Positions 15,920 to 25,396 are shown, counted from the stretch's first letter. The stretch is DNA of 64,000 bases from an uncultured Lachnospiraceae bacterium (GCA_910577735.1 CAJTOO010000003.1:1-64000), one strand, 5' to 3'. Numbers and translations: made by a program. Notes: a model not told the origin generated them from the sequence alone.

Positions 15920-16909
15920 CTAGTTGCACTTGTCAATATGGTGACACGCGCAAAAATGGCCTTTTTCCACTTCTTTCCACTCCGGCACCTGCGCTGCGCA
16001 CTGTTCATCCGCATAAGGACACCGGGTGCGGAAGGTACATCCTGAAGGCGGATTTAAAGGACTTGGCACGTCTCCTTCCAGCACAATACGCTGGCTGGCT
16101 CTGGCCTGCTTCGGATCCGCAATGGGAATTGCAGAAATCAAACTCTTGGTATAAGGGTGTAAAGGACGGTCCACCAGTTCATAGCTGTCCGCCAGTTCCA
16201 CCATTCTCCCCAGATACATAACGCCGATGCGGTTGGAAATATGTTTCACCGCAGACAGATCGTGGGCAATAAACAGATATGTCAGGCCCATCTTCTCCTG
16301 CAGATCCTCAAACATATTGATGACCTGTGCCTGAATGGACACGTCAAGCGCAGAAATGGGTTCGTCACAGACGATAAATTCCGGGTGCACCGCCAAAGCC
16401 CTTGCGATACCCACACGCTGTCTCTGACCACCGGAAAATTCATGGGGATAACGGTTTGCATGTTCGGAATTCAACCCAACTCTCTCTAAAATGCTGATAA
16501 TCCTGTCGTAGCGCTCCTGCTTATTGGCCGCCAGTTTATGGACATCAATTGCTTCTCCCACGATATCTCCCACCGTCATACGGGGATCCAGGCTGGCATA
16601 GGGATCCTGGAATACAATCTGCATCCGTTTACGATAAGGAAGCATATCGGCAAACTGCTTTTTCTCCACATCAAAAACCACTTCGCCGTCAAAGGTGAAT
16701 CTGCCCCCTGTGGGCTCATAAAGCCTGAGCATGGCACGTCCTGTGGTGGTCTTGCCGCAGCCGGACTCTCCCACCAGTCCCAGCGTCTCTCCTTTATCTA
16801 TATAGAAGGAAACATCCTCCACCGCCCGGATAAATTTCCTGTGTTTGCCAAAACCTCCCGCCGGAAAATACTGACGCAGATGTTCTATCTCAATCAAATG
16901 CTCACTCAT
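15920..16909 (-). CDS. oppF: Oligopeptide ABC transporter ATPase OppF
   Basis: A 329-residue ATPase with Walker A GESGCGKT, signature FSGGQRQRVGIARAL, Walker B FIVCDEPISALDVS and the C-terminal oligopeptide-ATPase extension with the CxxxxxC...C region (GCTFRTRCPYADEQC). This last feature separates Opp/Dpp ATPases from other ABC proteins. The ATG at 16909 (MSEHLIEIEH) has AAAGGAG upstream and overlaps the end of oppD by eight bases. It pairs with OppD as the energising dimer. Confidence 0.95.
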   Translation of the reverse strand: MSEHLIEIEHLRQYFPAGGFGKHRKFIRAVEDVSFYIDKGETLGLVGESGCGKTTTGRAMLRLYEPTGGRFTFDGEVVFDVEKKQFADMLPYRKRMQIVFQDPYASLDPRMTVGDIVGEAIDVHKLAANKQERYDRIISILERVGLNSEHANRYPHEFSGGQRQRVGIARALAVHPEFIVCDEPISALDVSIQAQVINMFEDLQEKMGLTYLFIAHDLSAVKHISNRIGVMYLGRMVELADSYELVDRPLHPYTKSLISAIPIADPKQARASQRIVLEGDVPSPLNPPSGCTFRTRCPYADEQCAAQVPEWKEVEKGHFCACHHIDKCN

Positions 16910-17903
16910 GGGACGCTCCTTTCTCAAACTCTTCTTTCTGGTTCAGCCAGCACTGTGTATAATGTACATCACCGAATGTGGATACCGGCGGCATTTCACG
17001 CAGACAGATTTTCATGGCCGCATCGCATCTTGGGGCAAACGGACAGCCTTCCGGCGGATTTAAAAGATCTACCGGTGTTCCCTCGATAGGAACCAGTCTC
17101 TCATGCTCCTTCGTATCCAGTCTGGGAATAGAACGAATCAGTCCCTTCGTGTACTGGTGTTTCGGATGATAAAAGATATCGTCCGTGGTGCCATATTCCA
17201 CAATCCTGCCTGCATACATGACCGCGATACGCTCGCACATGCTGGCCACCACGCCCAGGTCATGGGTGATCATAATGATCGCCATGCCCAGCTTATCTTT
17301 CAATTCCATCATCAGTTCCAGAATCTGCGCCTGAATGGTCACATCCAGAGCTGTCGTAGGCTCGTCTGCGATCAAAAGTTTGGGTTCACAGGCAAGCGCT
17401 ATGGCAATCATCACACGCTGACGCATACCGCCCGACAACTCATGGGGGTACTGCTTTAAGCGCTTGTCCGGCTCATTGATTCCCACCAGTTCCAGAAGTT
17501 CTCTGGCACGGGCTTTGGCCTGTTCGCCATTCTTATCCGTATGCAGTCTGATCACCTCTGTGATCTGGTTGCCAATCGTATACACCGGATTTAAACTGGT
17601 CATCGGATCCTGGAAGATGATGGAAATCTCATTGCCACGGATTTTCCGCATCTCCTTATCCGTCATTTTCTCAATCTGATGTCCGTTAAAGTTCAGTTCC
17701 CCGCCCAACAGTTTACCGGGATGAGCAGTCAGCCCCATCAGGCTGTATGCGGTGACGGACTTACCGGAACCACTCTCACCCACGATTCCCAGCACTTCTC
17801 CTTCTTTTAACTGAATGGAGACATCATTTAAGGACTTTACCTCCCCTGCGGGAGTGAAAAAGGAAAGTCTTTCGTTTTTAATATCTACAAGGTATTCTGC
17901 CAT
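16902..17903 (-). CDS. oppD: Oligopeptide ABC transporter ATPase OppD
   Basis: A 333-residue ATPase: Walker A GESGSGKS (about 42-49), LSGGMRQRVMIAIAL signature, LLIADEPTTALDVT Walker B, and the C-terminal oligopeptide extension (PPEGCPFAPRCDAAMKIC). GMRQR rather than GQRQR in the signature is the usual mark of OppD against OppF. It lies 17 bases after oppC and overlaps oppF. Confidence 0.95.
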   Translation of the reverse strand: MAEYLVDIKNERLSFFTPAGEVKSLNDVSIQLKEGEVLGIVGESGSGKSVTAYSLMGLTAHPGKLLGGELNFNGHQIEKMTDKEMRKIRGNEISIIFQDPMTSLNPVYTIGNQITEVIRLHTDKNGEQAKARARELLELVGINEPDKRLKQYPHELSGGMRQRVMIAIALACEPKLLIADEPTTALDVTIQAQILELMMELKDKLGMAIIMITHDLGVVASMCERIAVMYAGRIVEYGTTDDIFYHPKHQYTKGLIRSIPRLDTKEHERLVPIEGTPVDLLNPPEGCPFAPRCDAAMKICLREMPPVSTFGDVHYTQCWLNQKEEFEKGASHE

Positions 17904-17920
17904 CTTCTCATACTCCCTTC

Positions 17921-18970
17921 TCAGTTTTTCAGTTTCGGATCAAATGCATCTCGCAAGCCATCGCCAAACAGGTTAAAGCTCAGGATGATCAGACTGATCA
18001 AAAAAGCCGGAATAAACAACAAATACGGATAGGTCTGCATACCGTTGATCGCATCGCTGGCCAGACTCCCCAGAGAAGGAAGCGGTACTGCCACACCCAG
18101 ACCCAGGAAACTTAAGAAGCTCTCCGTAAAAATAGAGGAGGGAATCTGCAGCGTGGTGGTTACGATCAGCGTACCGATACAGTTGGTCAACAGATGCTTC
18201 TTGATAATCCTGCCGTTCCCTACACCCAGGGCCCTGGCCGCCGTTACATACTCACTCTCTTTGAGCATAAGCACCTGGCTTCGCACCATTCTCGCCATCC
18301 CCACCCAGTAAAGCAGAGCAAACACAATGAAAATACTGATCAGGTTCTCGCCCACAACATTGACCCAATGGAATCCCGGCACACTTTCTCCCAAAGTGGT
18401 CAGCGGCACCTTTAAGGTAAAGGACAACAGGACAATCAAAAGAATATCCGGTATGGTATATATGATATCCACAATACGCATCATCACCAAATCTACCGTA
18501 CCGCCAAAGAAGGCCGCAATGGATCCGTAAGCGGAACCGATGACCAGGATGATGGCTGTCGCAATCAGTCCTACCAACAAGGAAATGCGGCTCCCCATCA
18601 TCACACGGATTGCATAGTCACGTCCCATCTTATCTGTACCGAAGATATGCGGGAATACGCTCTCGCCCGCATCAATCCTGGCCTGCTCGTCCTGGGAATA
18701 CTCCATGGGCGCCAGGTTATTGGCTCCCTTTATCTGCTCTTTATACGAGTACGGATAAAACGAGGGTACGATAAAGGAAAATATCATGACCAGAACAATC
18801 ACCACCAAAGAAACCATGGCTACCTTATTCTTTCTAAGACGCCTGAAACCGTCCTTCCAGAATCCTACGCTCTCACGCATAATGACCTGGCTTTGTTTCT
18901 CTTCTTCTGTTGCCGGCAGGAAATCTTCCGGTTTGAGTTTTAGTTGAAAACTTAAAGGATTATCTTTCAT
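17921..18970 (-). CDS. oppC: Oligopeptide ABC transporter permease OppC
   Basis: A 349-residue inner membrane permease with a long cytoplasmic N-terminus (about 45 residues, as in OppC_N), a first membrane segment at about 50-70, an extracytoplasmic loop containing FGTDKMGRDYAIRVM, and the permease core with the EAA-type motif YVTAARALGVGNGRIIKKHLL. It pairs with OppB. It is separated from oppB by 300 bases rich in hairpins, unusual inside such an operon. Confidence 0.95.
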   Translation of the reverse strand: MKDNPLSFQLKLKPEDFLPATEEEKQSQVIMRESVGFWKDGFRRLRKNKVAMVSLVVIVLVMIFSFIVPSFYPYSYKEQIKGANNLAPMEYSQDEQARIDAGESVFPHIFGTDKMGRDYAIRVMMGSRISLLVGLIATAIILVIGSAYGSIAAFFGGTVDLVMMRIVDIIYTIPDILLIVLLSFTLKVPLTTLGESVPGFHWVNVVGENLISIFIVFALLYWVGMARMVRSQVLMLKESEYVTAARALGVGNGRIIKKHLLTNCIGTLIVTTTLQIPSSIFTESFLSFLGLGVAVPLPSLGSLASDAINGMQTYPYLLFIPAFLISLIILSFNLFGDGLRDAFDPKLKN

Positions 18971-19084
18971 TTCGTATCATGCCTTTCTTACTATCTATAC
19001 AATTTGCCAACTGCTTTATCCACCTGGTGCAAAGTAACTTTCTGAAACTTCTTAACGAAGTATCCTCTGCCGCAGCGTTTTGAA

Positions 19085-19274
19085 AGTTCTTCTCACACTA
19101 ACCGCCATGATTTTGCATCGCGGAATCTCATAATCAGCGGACGAACAAGTTCGTCCCGGAGAATGCCCGTATTTCAGGCATTCTCCTGTGTGAGACGGAG
19201 TTGCGAAGCAACTCCTAGAAGTTCTTGGCGTCCCGTCCCATGACGGGACGTCTTTAGAACTTCTTCTCACACTA
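19085..19274. repeat. Cluster of four perfect hairpins between direct repeats
   Basis: Between oppC and oppB, TTCTTCTCACACTA occurs at both ends (19087-19100 and 19261-19274), 174 bases apart. Between the copies lie four successive inverted repeats: GGACGAAC/GTTCGTCC (19139-19156), GGAGAATGCC/GGCATTCTCC (19158-19186), GGAGTTGC/GCAACTCC (19197-19215) and CGTCCCGTC/GACGGGACG (19229-19250). A further GTGTGAG (19188-19194) can pair with the CTCACAC of either end. No ORF here is credible. Confidence 0.88.
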
Positions 19275-20189
19275 TTTCAGTTTAATCCTGGGATCCACTA
19301 TTTTATAAATAATATCCACAATCACATTCATAACGATAACCAGTGTCGCAAGGAAGATCGTAGTACCCATAATCAATGTATAATCACGTCCGTTGATTGC
19401 TTTGATAAACTCGCCGCCAAGACCGGGGATTACGAAAATCTTCTCCACCACGAAACTGCCTGTAATCGTGTAGGCAAGCATCGGCCCCACATAGGTAACA
19501 ACCGGCAGGATTGCATTACGCAGTGCATGTTTGAACAGTATCTTGCCCCCGGCAAGTCCCTTGGCACGGGCTGTCCGCATATAATCCTGTCCCAGCACAT
19601 CCAGCATGGAAGATCGCATAAGCCGCATGATATAGGCTGTGGGATAGAAAGAAAGCGCTGCCACCGGCATCACATAGTGCTTCCAGGTCTCAAGCCCCAT
19701 CGTCGGCAGAATCCCCAGCTTCACACCGAAGAAATACATCAACACCGTACAGATAACAAAACTGGGAACCGCGATGCCGCAGGTTGCTACCACACTGATG
19801 ATACTGTCCGCCGCCTTTCCTCGTTTCAAAGCCGCCATACACCCCAGGGGAATGCCCAGAGTAAGCGCCACCAGGACAGATATCCCCCCCACCCTGGCTG
19901 ATACGGGAAACTTCATGGTAATGATGGACATAACCGTCCGGCCTCTCTGCTTTAAGCTGTCTCCGAAATCTCCGTGCGCCGCAGATGTGACATAGTTAAG
20001 GTAACGCTGGAACATGGGTTTATCCAGACCGTATTTTGCCTCCAACGCCGCCTGTGCCTGGGGACTGATTGCTTTTTCCGACAAGAAGGGGCCGCCCGGC
20101 ACCAGATTCATGAGGAAAAAGGTGAGTGTGGCAACCGCCCAGATCGTCACGATCGCCAGTAAAATTCGCTTTACAATGTACTTCGCCAT
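19272..20189 (-). CDS. oppB: Oligopeptide ABC transporter permease OppB
   Basis: A 305-residue permease with an N-terminal membrane segment (IVKRILLAIVTIWAVATL), the conserved early loop MNLVPGGPF, five further membrane segments and the EAA-type motif DYMRTARAKGLAGGKILFKHALRNAILP. It is the first gene of the oppBCDFA operon, with GAAAGGAAG upstream of the ATG. Its stop codon lies against the hairpin cluster at 19085-19274. Confidence 0.95.
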   Translation of the reverse strand: MAKYIVKRILLAIVTIWAVATLTFFLMNLVPGGPFLSEKAISPQAQAALEAKYGLDKPMFQRYLNYVTSAAHGDFGDSLKQRGRTVMSIITMKFPVSARVGGISVLVALTLGIPLGCMAALKRGKAADSIISVVATCGIAVPSFVICTVLMYFFGVKLGILPTMGLETWKHYVMPVAALSFYPTAYIMRLMRSSMLDVLGQDYMRTARAKGLAGGKILFKHALRNAILPVVTYVGPMLAYTITGSFVVEKIFVIPGLGGEFIKAINGRDYTLIMGTTIFLATLVIVMNVIVDIIYKIVDPRIKLK

Positions 20190-20251
20190 GATGAAACTTC
20201 CTTTCTAACAATTTACTTACACCGCAGCCCTGCCTGCATCTGCGGCCTCTC

Positions 20252-22636
20252 CTACTGCTTCTTACCTGCTTCCTGCCCGATCTTCATGGTAAGACCAATC
20301 CGCTTCTTGGCCGTGTCTACCGTCAGAACCTGCACGTCCACCACATCACCGACACTGACCGCCTCTAACGGATGTTTGATATACTTGTCCGTAATCTGGG
20401 AGATATGTACCAGTCCGTCCTGGTGTACTCCGATATCCACGAACACGCCGAAGTCGATCACATTGCGTACCGTTCCTTTCAGGATCATGCCGGGTTTCAA
20501 ATCCTTCATATCCAGCACATCGCTCCTGAGAATTGGCGCAGGCATATCGTCACGGGGATCTCTGGCCGGTTTCTCTAGCTCTGTCAGGATATCCACGAGT
20601 GTGATTTCCCCGATGCCAAGTTCCTCCGCAAGTTTCTTTTTATCTTTGATCTTTTTTGCCAGACTGCTTACCGCAGCCTCTTTTGTTTCCTGTGATTTCG
20701 CATTGCTGACACTTGTGTCATTTCCGGACTGTTCCAGATTCATTCCGCCCATAGCCGCCGCAAGAGCCTTACCCATGGCCGTATTGATATTATGAATCAC
20801 AATCTTAGACTGCCGGGGCTTCTTTTCTTTGACAGGAGCCGCTTTTTTGCCTGCCGCCTTCTGTGCCGCCGCCTTTTTCTGCGCCTCCCTCACATCCTCC
20901 ATGGTAAGGCCCAGCTTTTCCAATAACTTTTTCGCAGCCTCATAGGATTCCGGATGCACGCTGGTGGCATCTAACGGGTTATCACCGTCCGTAATGCGCA
21001 TAAATCCGGCACACTGTTCATAAGCCTTAGGCCCCAGCTTCGCCACTTTCAGAAGCTGCGTCCGGTTCCGGAACCGCCCGTTGGTCTCCCGGTAGTCCAC
21101 GATATTTCTGGCAATCACCTTGGTCACACCGGAAACATATTCCAGAAGAGAGGCGGAAGCCGTATTTAGATCCACGCCGACACGGTTGACACTGTCCTCC
21201 ACCACACCGCCGAGAGCCTCGCTCAGTTTCTTCTGATTCATATCATGCTGATATTGCCCCACACCGATAGACTTGGGATCGATCTTTACAAGTTCCGCAA
21301 GCGGATCCTGTAATCTTCTTGCGATAGACGCCGCACTTCTCTGACCCACATCGAAATTTGGAAATTCCTCCGTAGCCAGCTTGCTGGCAGAATAGACAGA
21401 CGCCCCTGCCTCATTGACGATCACGTACTGCACCGGCACATCCAGCTCTTTGATCAGCTCCACGATCACCTGCTCGGATTCTCTCGATGCCGTTCCGTTG
21501 CCCACAGAAATAAGAGACACGTTATACTTTTTAATCAGCTTCTTCAGCTCCGCTTTGGCCTGCTCCACTTTATTCTGAGGCGCCGTAGGATAAATAACTT
21601 TCGTATCCAGCACCTTACCGGTCTCATCCACCACCGCCAGCTTACACCCTGTACGGAACGCCGGATCCCAGCCAAGAACCACCTTACCCTTGATGGGCGG
21701 CTGTAAAAGAAGCTGCTCTAAATTCTTACCAAACACAGAGATTGCGCCATCCTCTGCTTTCTCCGTGAGATCATTCCTGATTTCACGCTCAATAGCAGGT
21801 GCGATCAATCTGTCATAGCTGTCAGCTATGGTTTCCTCTAAAATCGGAGATGTGACAGAATTGTCATTTTTAATCGTCTTTGTCCGCAGGAACTGTAAGA
21901 TACGCTCTCTGGGAGCCTCCACCTTCACCGTCAGGAATTTCTCATTCTCTCCGCGGTTGATCGCCAGTGTTCTGTGGCCGGCCACCTTGCTGATAGGCTC
22001 CTCATACTGATAGTACATCTCATAGACACTCTCTGCCTTCTCATCCCTGGCCGTACTGGTAAGCCTGCCTTCTTTCATGGTGATATCCCGAATATAAATA
22101 CGGTAATCCGCCTCATCGGATATCATCTCCGCGATGATATCTTTCGCGCCCTGAACCGCTTCCTGTGGTGTCTTCACTGCTTTGGCCGCATCTTCATCCT
22201 CATGAACATATTTGAGGGCTTCCTCCTCAATGGGCGCTGTGGTCTCCTGGGCCAGAATAAACTCTGCCAGCCCATCAAGCCCCTTCTCCTTTGCCACACT
22301 GGCACGGGTCTTTCTCTTAGGACGATAGGGACGGTATAAATCTTCCACCACTACCATGGTCTCTGCCGCAACGATCTTCTCTTGCAGTTCGTCCGTCAGT
22401 TTGCCCTGTTCCTCTATGCTCTTTAATACCTGCTCCTTCTTCTCCTCCAGGTTGCGCAGATAGATGAGTCTTTCATGAAGATCCCTTAAGACTTCATCAT
22501 TCAAAGACCCTGTAGCCTCCTTACGATAACGGGCGATAAAGGGAATGGTATTGCCTTCATCAATCAGGCCGACTGCGGCCTCTACCTGCCATTTTTCTAC
22601 TTTCAGTTCCTCTTTCAGTTTAAGAATAATGTCCAT
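20252..22636 (-). CDS. tex: Tex-family RNA-binding protein
   Basis: A 794-residue homologue of Tex/YhgF, an S1-domain nucleic-acid binding protein linked to transcription and RNA handling. In order: Tex N-terminal helices (FIARYRKEATGSLND near residue 34), the YqgF/RNase H-like domain (VVLGWDPAFRTGCK), helix-hairpin-helix region (GVDLNTASASLLEYVSG), and a C-terminal S1 domain (GMILKGTVRNVIDFGVFVDIG). An Ala/Lys-rich insertion of about 90 residues (about 590-680) lies between the HhH part and S1, which makes the protein longer than most Tex proteins. It is read just before oppB but is probably a separate unit. Confidence 0.94.
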   Translation of the reverse strand: MDIILKLKEELKVEKWQVEAAVGLIDEGNTIPFIARYRKEATGSLNDEVLRDLHERLIYLRNLEEKKEQVLKSIEEQGKLTDELQEKIVAAETMVVVEDLYRPYRPKRKTRASVAKEKGLDGLAEFILAQETTAPIEEEALKYVHEDEDAAKAVKTPQEAVQGAKDIIAEMISDEADYRIYIRDITMKEGRLTSTARDEKAESVYEMYYQYEEPISKVAGHRTLAINRGENEKFLTVKVEAPRERILQFLRTKTIKNDNSVTSPILEETIADSYDRLIAPAIEREIRNDLTEKAEDGAISVFGKNLEQLLLQPPIKGKVVLGWDPAFRTGCKLAVVDETGKVLDTKVIYPTAPQNKVEQAKAELKKLIKKYNVSLISVGNGTASRESEQVIVELIKELDVPVQYVIVNEAGASVYSASKLATEEFPNFDVGQRSAASIARRLQDPLAELVKIDPKSIGVGQYQHDMNQKKLSEALGGVVEDSVNRVGVDLNTASASLLEYVSGVTKVIARNIVDYRETNGRFRNRTQLLKVAKLGPKAYEQCAGFMRITDGDNPLDATSVHPESYEAAKKLLEKLGLTMEDVREAQKKAAAQKAAGKKAAPVKEKKPRQSKIVIHNINTAMGKALAAAMGGMNLEQSGNDTSVSNAKSQETKEAAVSSLAKKIKDKKKLAEELGIGEITLVDILTELEKPARDPRDDMPAPILRSDVLDMKDLKPGMILKGTVRNVIDFGVFVDIGVHQDGLVHISQITDKYIKHPLEAVSVGDVVDVQVLTVDTAKKRIGLTMKIGQEAGKKQ

Positions 22637-23065
22637 AACTCAACTCCGGTTCGTTCTTTAATTCAGTACTCTGCTTTGTTAAAGTGTAAATATATTCTAA
22701 TATGCCCGGCAAATCCTCTATGACTTCTTCTATGTTTATGTTCTTGTTCTATGCCAAAAGAAAGGCATACTATCCTTATTTTTACACTAACGTTTATATT
22801 ATACAGGATTTAATCCAAAGCCGCAACTCCCTAAAATATAACATTTTCATTATTTTTCAGGCTTTTAGTTAACGACACTAGAAATTTCGTTTACTATATT
22901 TCACTGTCAGTTCTAATCCGGGCTAAGGCTTTCATCCGGCACTGCGGTTTCAATCTGCAATTTATGCAAGTTTCAATCTGACAAGTTTCAATCTGCAACT
23001 TTTATCTGGTTTTTCCTTCGTAACCATGCTATAATATGCTTTAAAGCAAAAGAACAGGAGGCACT
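22637..23065. other. Divergent spacer with GTTTCAATCTG repeats
   Basis: This 430-base gap separates tex from the plus-strand trio. GTTTCAATCTG occurs at 22947, 22970 and 22985. A TATAAT at 23030-23035 on the plus strand, with a poor -35, lies 30 bases before the next start codon and is the likely promoter of the trio. Otherwise it is AT-rich with no credible ORF. Confidence 0.6.
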
Positions 23066-23974
23066 ATGGATTATCAATCAAATAACCAGTCCGGTGGGCC
23101 GCAAAACACCGGAGAGCCTTACCATAATATAAATCATAATACAGATAACAGCACGAATCCTTACAGTAATACCCCTGTAAACAACGGGGCGCCTTACAGC
23201 AATGGTTCTGCAGACAGCAACAGCCCGTATGGTGATAACTCCTATCCCAATCAGGGAACCCACAACGGCAGTATGCCTTACGGTAATGCACCGGGCAGCG
23301 GCAATCCCTATGACGGTACAAATCCATACAACAATACCGCCAGCGGTCAGGCTCCTTACAGCAACACAACGGGCACACAGACTCCCTATGATAATGCACC
23401 AGGCACGCAGGCTCCCTATGGCAGCGCAGCCGGCAATGGGAACCTGTATGGCAACACGCCGGTAAATAATGGAAATCCTTACGGAAACAATCCTTATCAT
23501 AATGCAAACCAATATAACAATCCCTACAACAACGGAAATCCCTACCATGGTCCTTACAACGACAGGTATCCTTATGGTAATGTGCATGCAAATATCATTG
23601 CTCCCCTCAAAACCAAAGGAGACAGTATGGCAACCGCTGCCATGATACTGGGCATCATCAGTCTGGTCAGTCTGGTTCTATTGCGTGTCTACATTCCGTT
23701 TCTGGTAGGTGGTGTAGGAATCATTCTGGCTATCCTGTCCAAAGGCAATGCCAAAAAGATGATTGGTAAAGCCAGGGCTGGACTGATCTGCTGTATCACA
23801 GGACTTATGCTGGACATCGTTTTATGCATTTCCAGTGTTTATCTGGTATTTGCCCTGCCGGATATCATGCCGGACATGGTGGATGAAGTCAACGAAATAT
23901 GTGAAGAGCAATATGGTATGACTTACGACGAATTTATGGATGAAATTTATGAAATGTTGGATATGGAACGTTAA
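23066..23974 (+). CDS. Pro-Tyr-Asn repeat membrane protein (DUF4190-like C-terminus)
   Basis: A 302-residue protein in two parts. Residues 1 to about 175 are low complexity, built from some 16 five-residue units of the form xPYxN (NPYSN, APYSN, MPYGN, NPYNN and others), with no charged clusters. After KTKGDSMATAAMILGII come two or three membrane segments (about 190-265) like the DUF4190 domain, then an acidic tail. AGGAGG lies just before the ATG. Such N-terminal repeats usually mark a flexible cytoplasmic or exposed region; the function is unknown. It heads a plus-strand run with the next two genes. Confidence 0.85.
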   Translation: MDYQSNNQSGGPQNTGEPYHNINHNTDNSTNPYSNTPVNNGAPYSNGSADSNSPYGDNSYPNQGTHNGSMPYGNAPGSGNPYDGTNPYNNTASGQAPYSNTTGTQTPYDNAPGTQAPYGSAAGNGNLYGNTPVNNGNPYGNNPYHNANQYNNPYNNGNPYHGPYNDRYPYGNVHANIIAPLKTKGDSMATAAMILGIISLVSLVLLRVYIPFLVGGVGIILAILSKGNAKKMIGKARAGLICCITGLMLDIVLCISSVYLVFALPDIMPDMVDEVNEICEEQYGMTYDEFMDEIYEMLDMER

Positions 23975-23991
23975 GAAAGGCAGGATATTCT

Positions 23992-24567
23992 ATGATGATC
24001 GGTGCAATTTCAAATTCTTATAACGCTTATACGCCTTACACTGATTCTTACGGTTCTGCGTCTGCAAATAAACAGCCAAGTACAATGGCCGAGAATGCTG
24101 CGTCTGCCGGTATTGCAGGTACCTCCTCTGATACCGGGGAAGAAGGCCGCGTTATCGTCCGCAATCCCGGGGAATCCACCGAGAAGCAGGCTGGCAAAAA
24201 ATCTTCTCCTGCAGAATGCGAAACCTGCAAAAACCGCAAATATCAGGACGGCTCTGATGAGGACGTGTCCTTTAAGTCTCCTGCTCACATAAATCCGAAC
24301 GCTGCCGCTTCCCGCGTCAGAAGTCATGAGCAAGAACATGTGAACAATGCCTATAAAAAGGCTGCCGAAAACAACGGCAAGGTAATGTCCTGCAATGTAT
24401 CCATCCACACGGATATCTGTCCGGAATGCGGACGCACTTATGTGTCCGGCGGTACCACCGCTACGCAGATTAAATATATGAATGAAGAAAATCCTTATCA
24501 GAAAGAAATGAAATCCTCTGATGCCGCCAACAAATACCGGGGTATGCACCTCGATATCGCATGTTGA
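23992..24567 (+). CDS. Predicted metalloprotease, CJM1_0395/SprA-like family
   Basis: A 191-residue protein with the zinc-protease-like motif SHEQEHV (H112, E113, H116), preceded by CETCKNRKYQDGS (C76/C79) and VSFKSPAHI and followed by CPECGRTY (C143/C146). This set matches the small putative metalloprotease family known from Campylobacter CJM1_0395 and many Clostridia. The first 70 residues are Ser/Ala-rich and probably disordered. No signal peptide is visible, so it may act inside the cell or leave by another route. It starts 17 bases after the Pro-Tyr-Asn protein. The target is unknown. Confidence 0.83.
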   Translation: MMIGAISNSYNAYTPYTDSYGSASANKQPSTMAENAASAGIAGTSSDTGEEGRVIVRNPGESTEKQAGKKSSPAECETCKNRKYQDGSDEDVSFKSPAHINPNAAASRVRSHEQEHVNNAYKKAAENNGKVMSCNVSIHTDICPECGRTYVSGGTTATQIKYMNEENPYQKEMKSSDAANKYRGMHLDIAC

Positions 24568-24592
24568 CAAGGATTGGAGGCAGGAGTCTTAT

Positions 24593-25321
24593 ATGAATAC
24601 TTTTAAATCTTCCGCAGAGCTGAAAGCTTCTGCAAAAGAGCGTATGTTCGGCCATTATGGCACTGCCGTGGGAGCCGTTCTCATCACTTTATGTATTGTT
24701 GGTTTTCTTGACTTTATCACTTTCCTGTTTGTAGATACCACAACTGTGGTCGGAACCGTTTTCTACTATGTTATCTCATTTTTGCTTTCGCTGCTTTCGG
24801 GTTTGTTTACTTCCGGCACTACCTACCTGTATTTAGAGATAATATGCGGCAGGCCGGCTTCTGTAGGTGATATTTTTCGTGGCTTCAGCATCTGTCCCAA
24901 CAAGGCTATCCTGATCCAGGGTTTCATTTCACTGATCAGTTACATTGCCAATATACCCATGATCATTATCAGTTATAAGGTGATATTTGCCAGCCAGTCG
25001 GAACTTATGAGACTCATGCTTCCTTATTCGCTGAGTATAATACTCTCGGGTGTTGTTTCCATGATATTGAGCCTTCTGTATGCACAGGCTTTTTATCTGC
25101 TCCACGATTTCCCACAATATTCAGTCAGGGAACTGCTTGCCAAAAGCCGTAAACTGATGGTCGGACATAAGGGGAGACTTTTCTATATCTATGTCAGCTT
25201 TCTTCCCCTGCTCTTAGTGGCAATGCTCTCCTGCGGTATTGGACTGCTATGGCTGATCCCCTACATGAATGCGACGCAAACAGAGTTTTTCCTGGATCTG
25301 ATTCAGAACAAAAATAATTAA
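24593..25321 (+). CDS. DUF975-family integral membrane protein
   Basis: A 242-residue protein with five to six membrane segments. The N-terminal FKSSAELKASAKERMFGHYGTAVG and the later DFPQYSVRELLAKSRKLMVGHKGRLFYIY are the typical DUF975 motifs. Family function is unknown. The ATG at 24593 follows GGAGGCAGGAG; the longer open frame would overlap the protease gene. It starts 25 bases after that gene and is followed by a strong terminator, closing the plus-strand run. Confidence 0.88.
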   Translation: MNTFKSSAELKASAKERMFGHYGTAVGAVLITLCIVGFLDFITFLFVDTTTVVGTVFYYVISFLLSLLSGLFTSGTTYLYLEIICGRPASVGDIFRGFSICPNKAILIQGFISLISYIANIPMIIISYKVIFASQSELMRLMLPYSLSIILSGVVSMILSLLYAQAFYLLHDFPQYSVRELLAKSRKLMVGHKGRLFYIYVSFLPLLLVAMLSCGIGLLWLIPYMNATQTEFFLDLIQNKNN

Positions 25322-25338
25322 TACTCGTTGTTACGTTA

Positions 25339-25390
25339 ACAGGGCTGCTGCTTCATGCGGTTATATCGCAAAAGCAGCAGCCCTGTTTTA
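25339..25390. terminator. Bidirectional terminator between DUF975 gene and prfB
   Basis: ACAGGGCTGCTGCTT (25339-25353) pairs perfectly with AAGCAGCAGCCCTGT (25371-25385), then TTTTATAT on the plus strand. The genes on both sides converge on it, so it can serve both. Confidence 0.9.
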
Positions 25391-25396
25391 TATATC

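Noticed and set aside
19052..19270. 72-residue frame in the oppB-oppC gap
   Set aside because: It consists of the hairpin cluster, has no ribosome site and an Arg/Ser composition typical of random frames.
23064..23591. Long minus-strand frames (Cys/Tyr-rich and Ile/Val-rich) opposite the Pro-Tyr-Asn gene
   Set aside because: They mirror the repeated codons of the plus-strand gene, which has the ribosome site, domain match and operon context.
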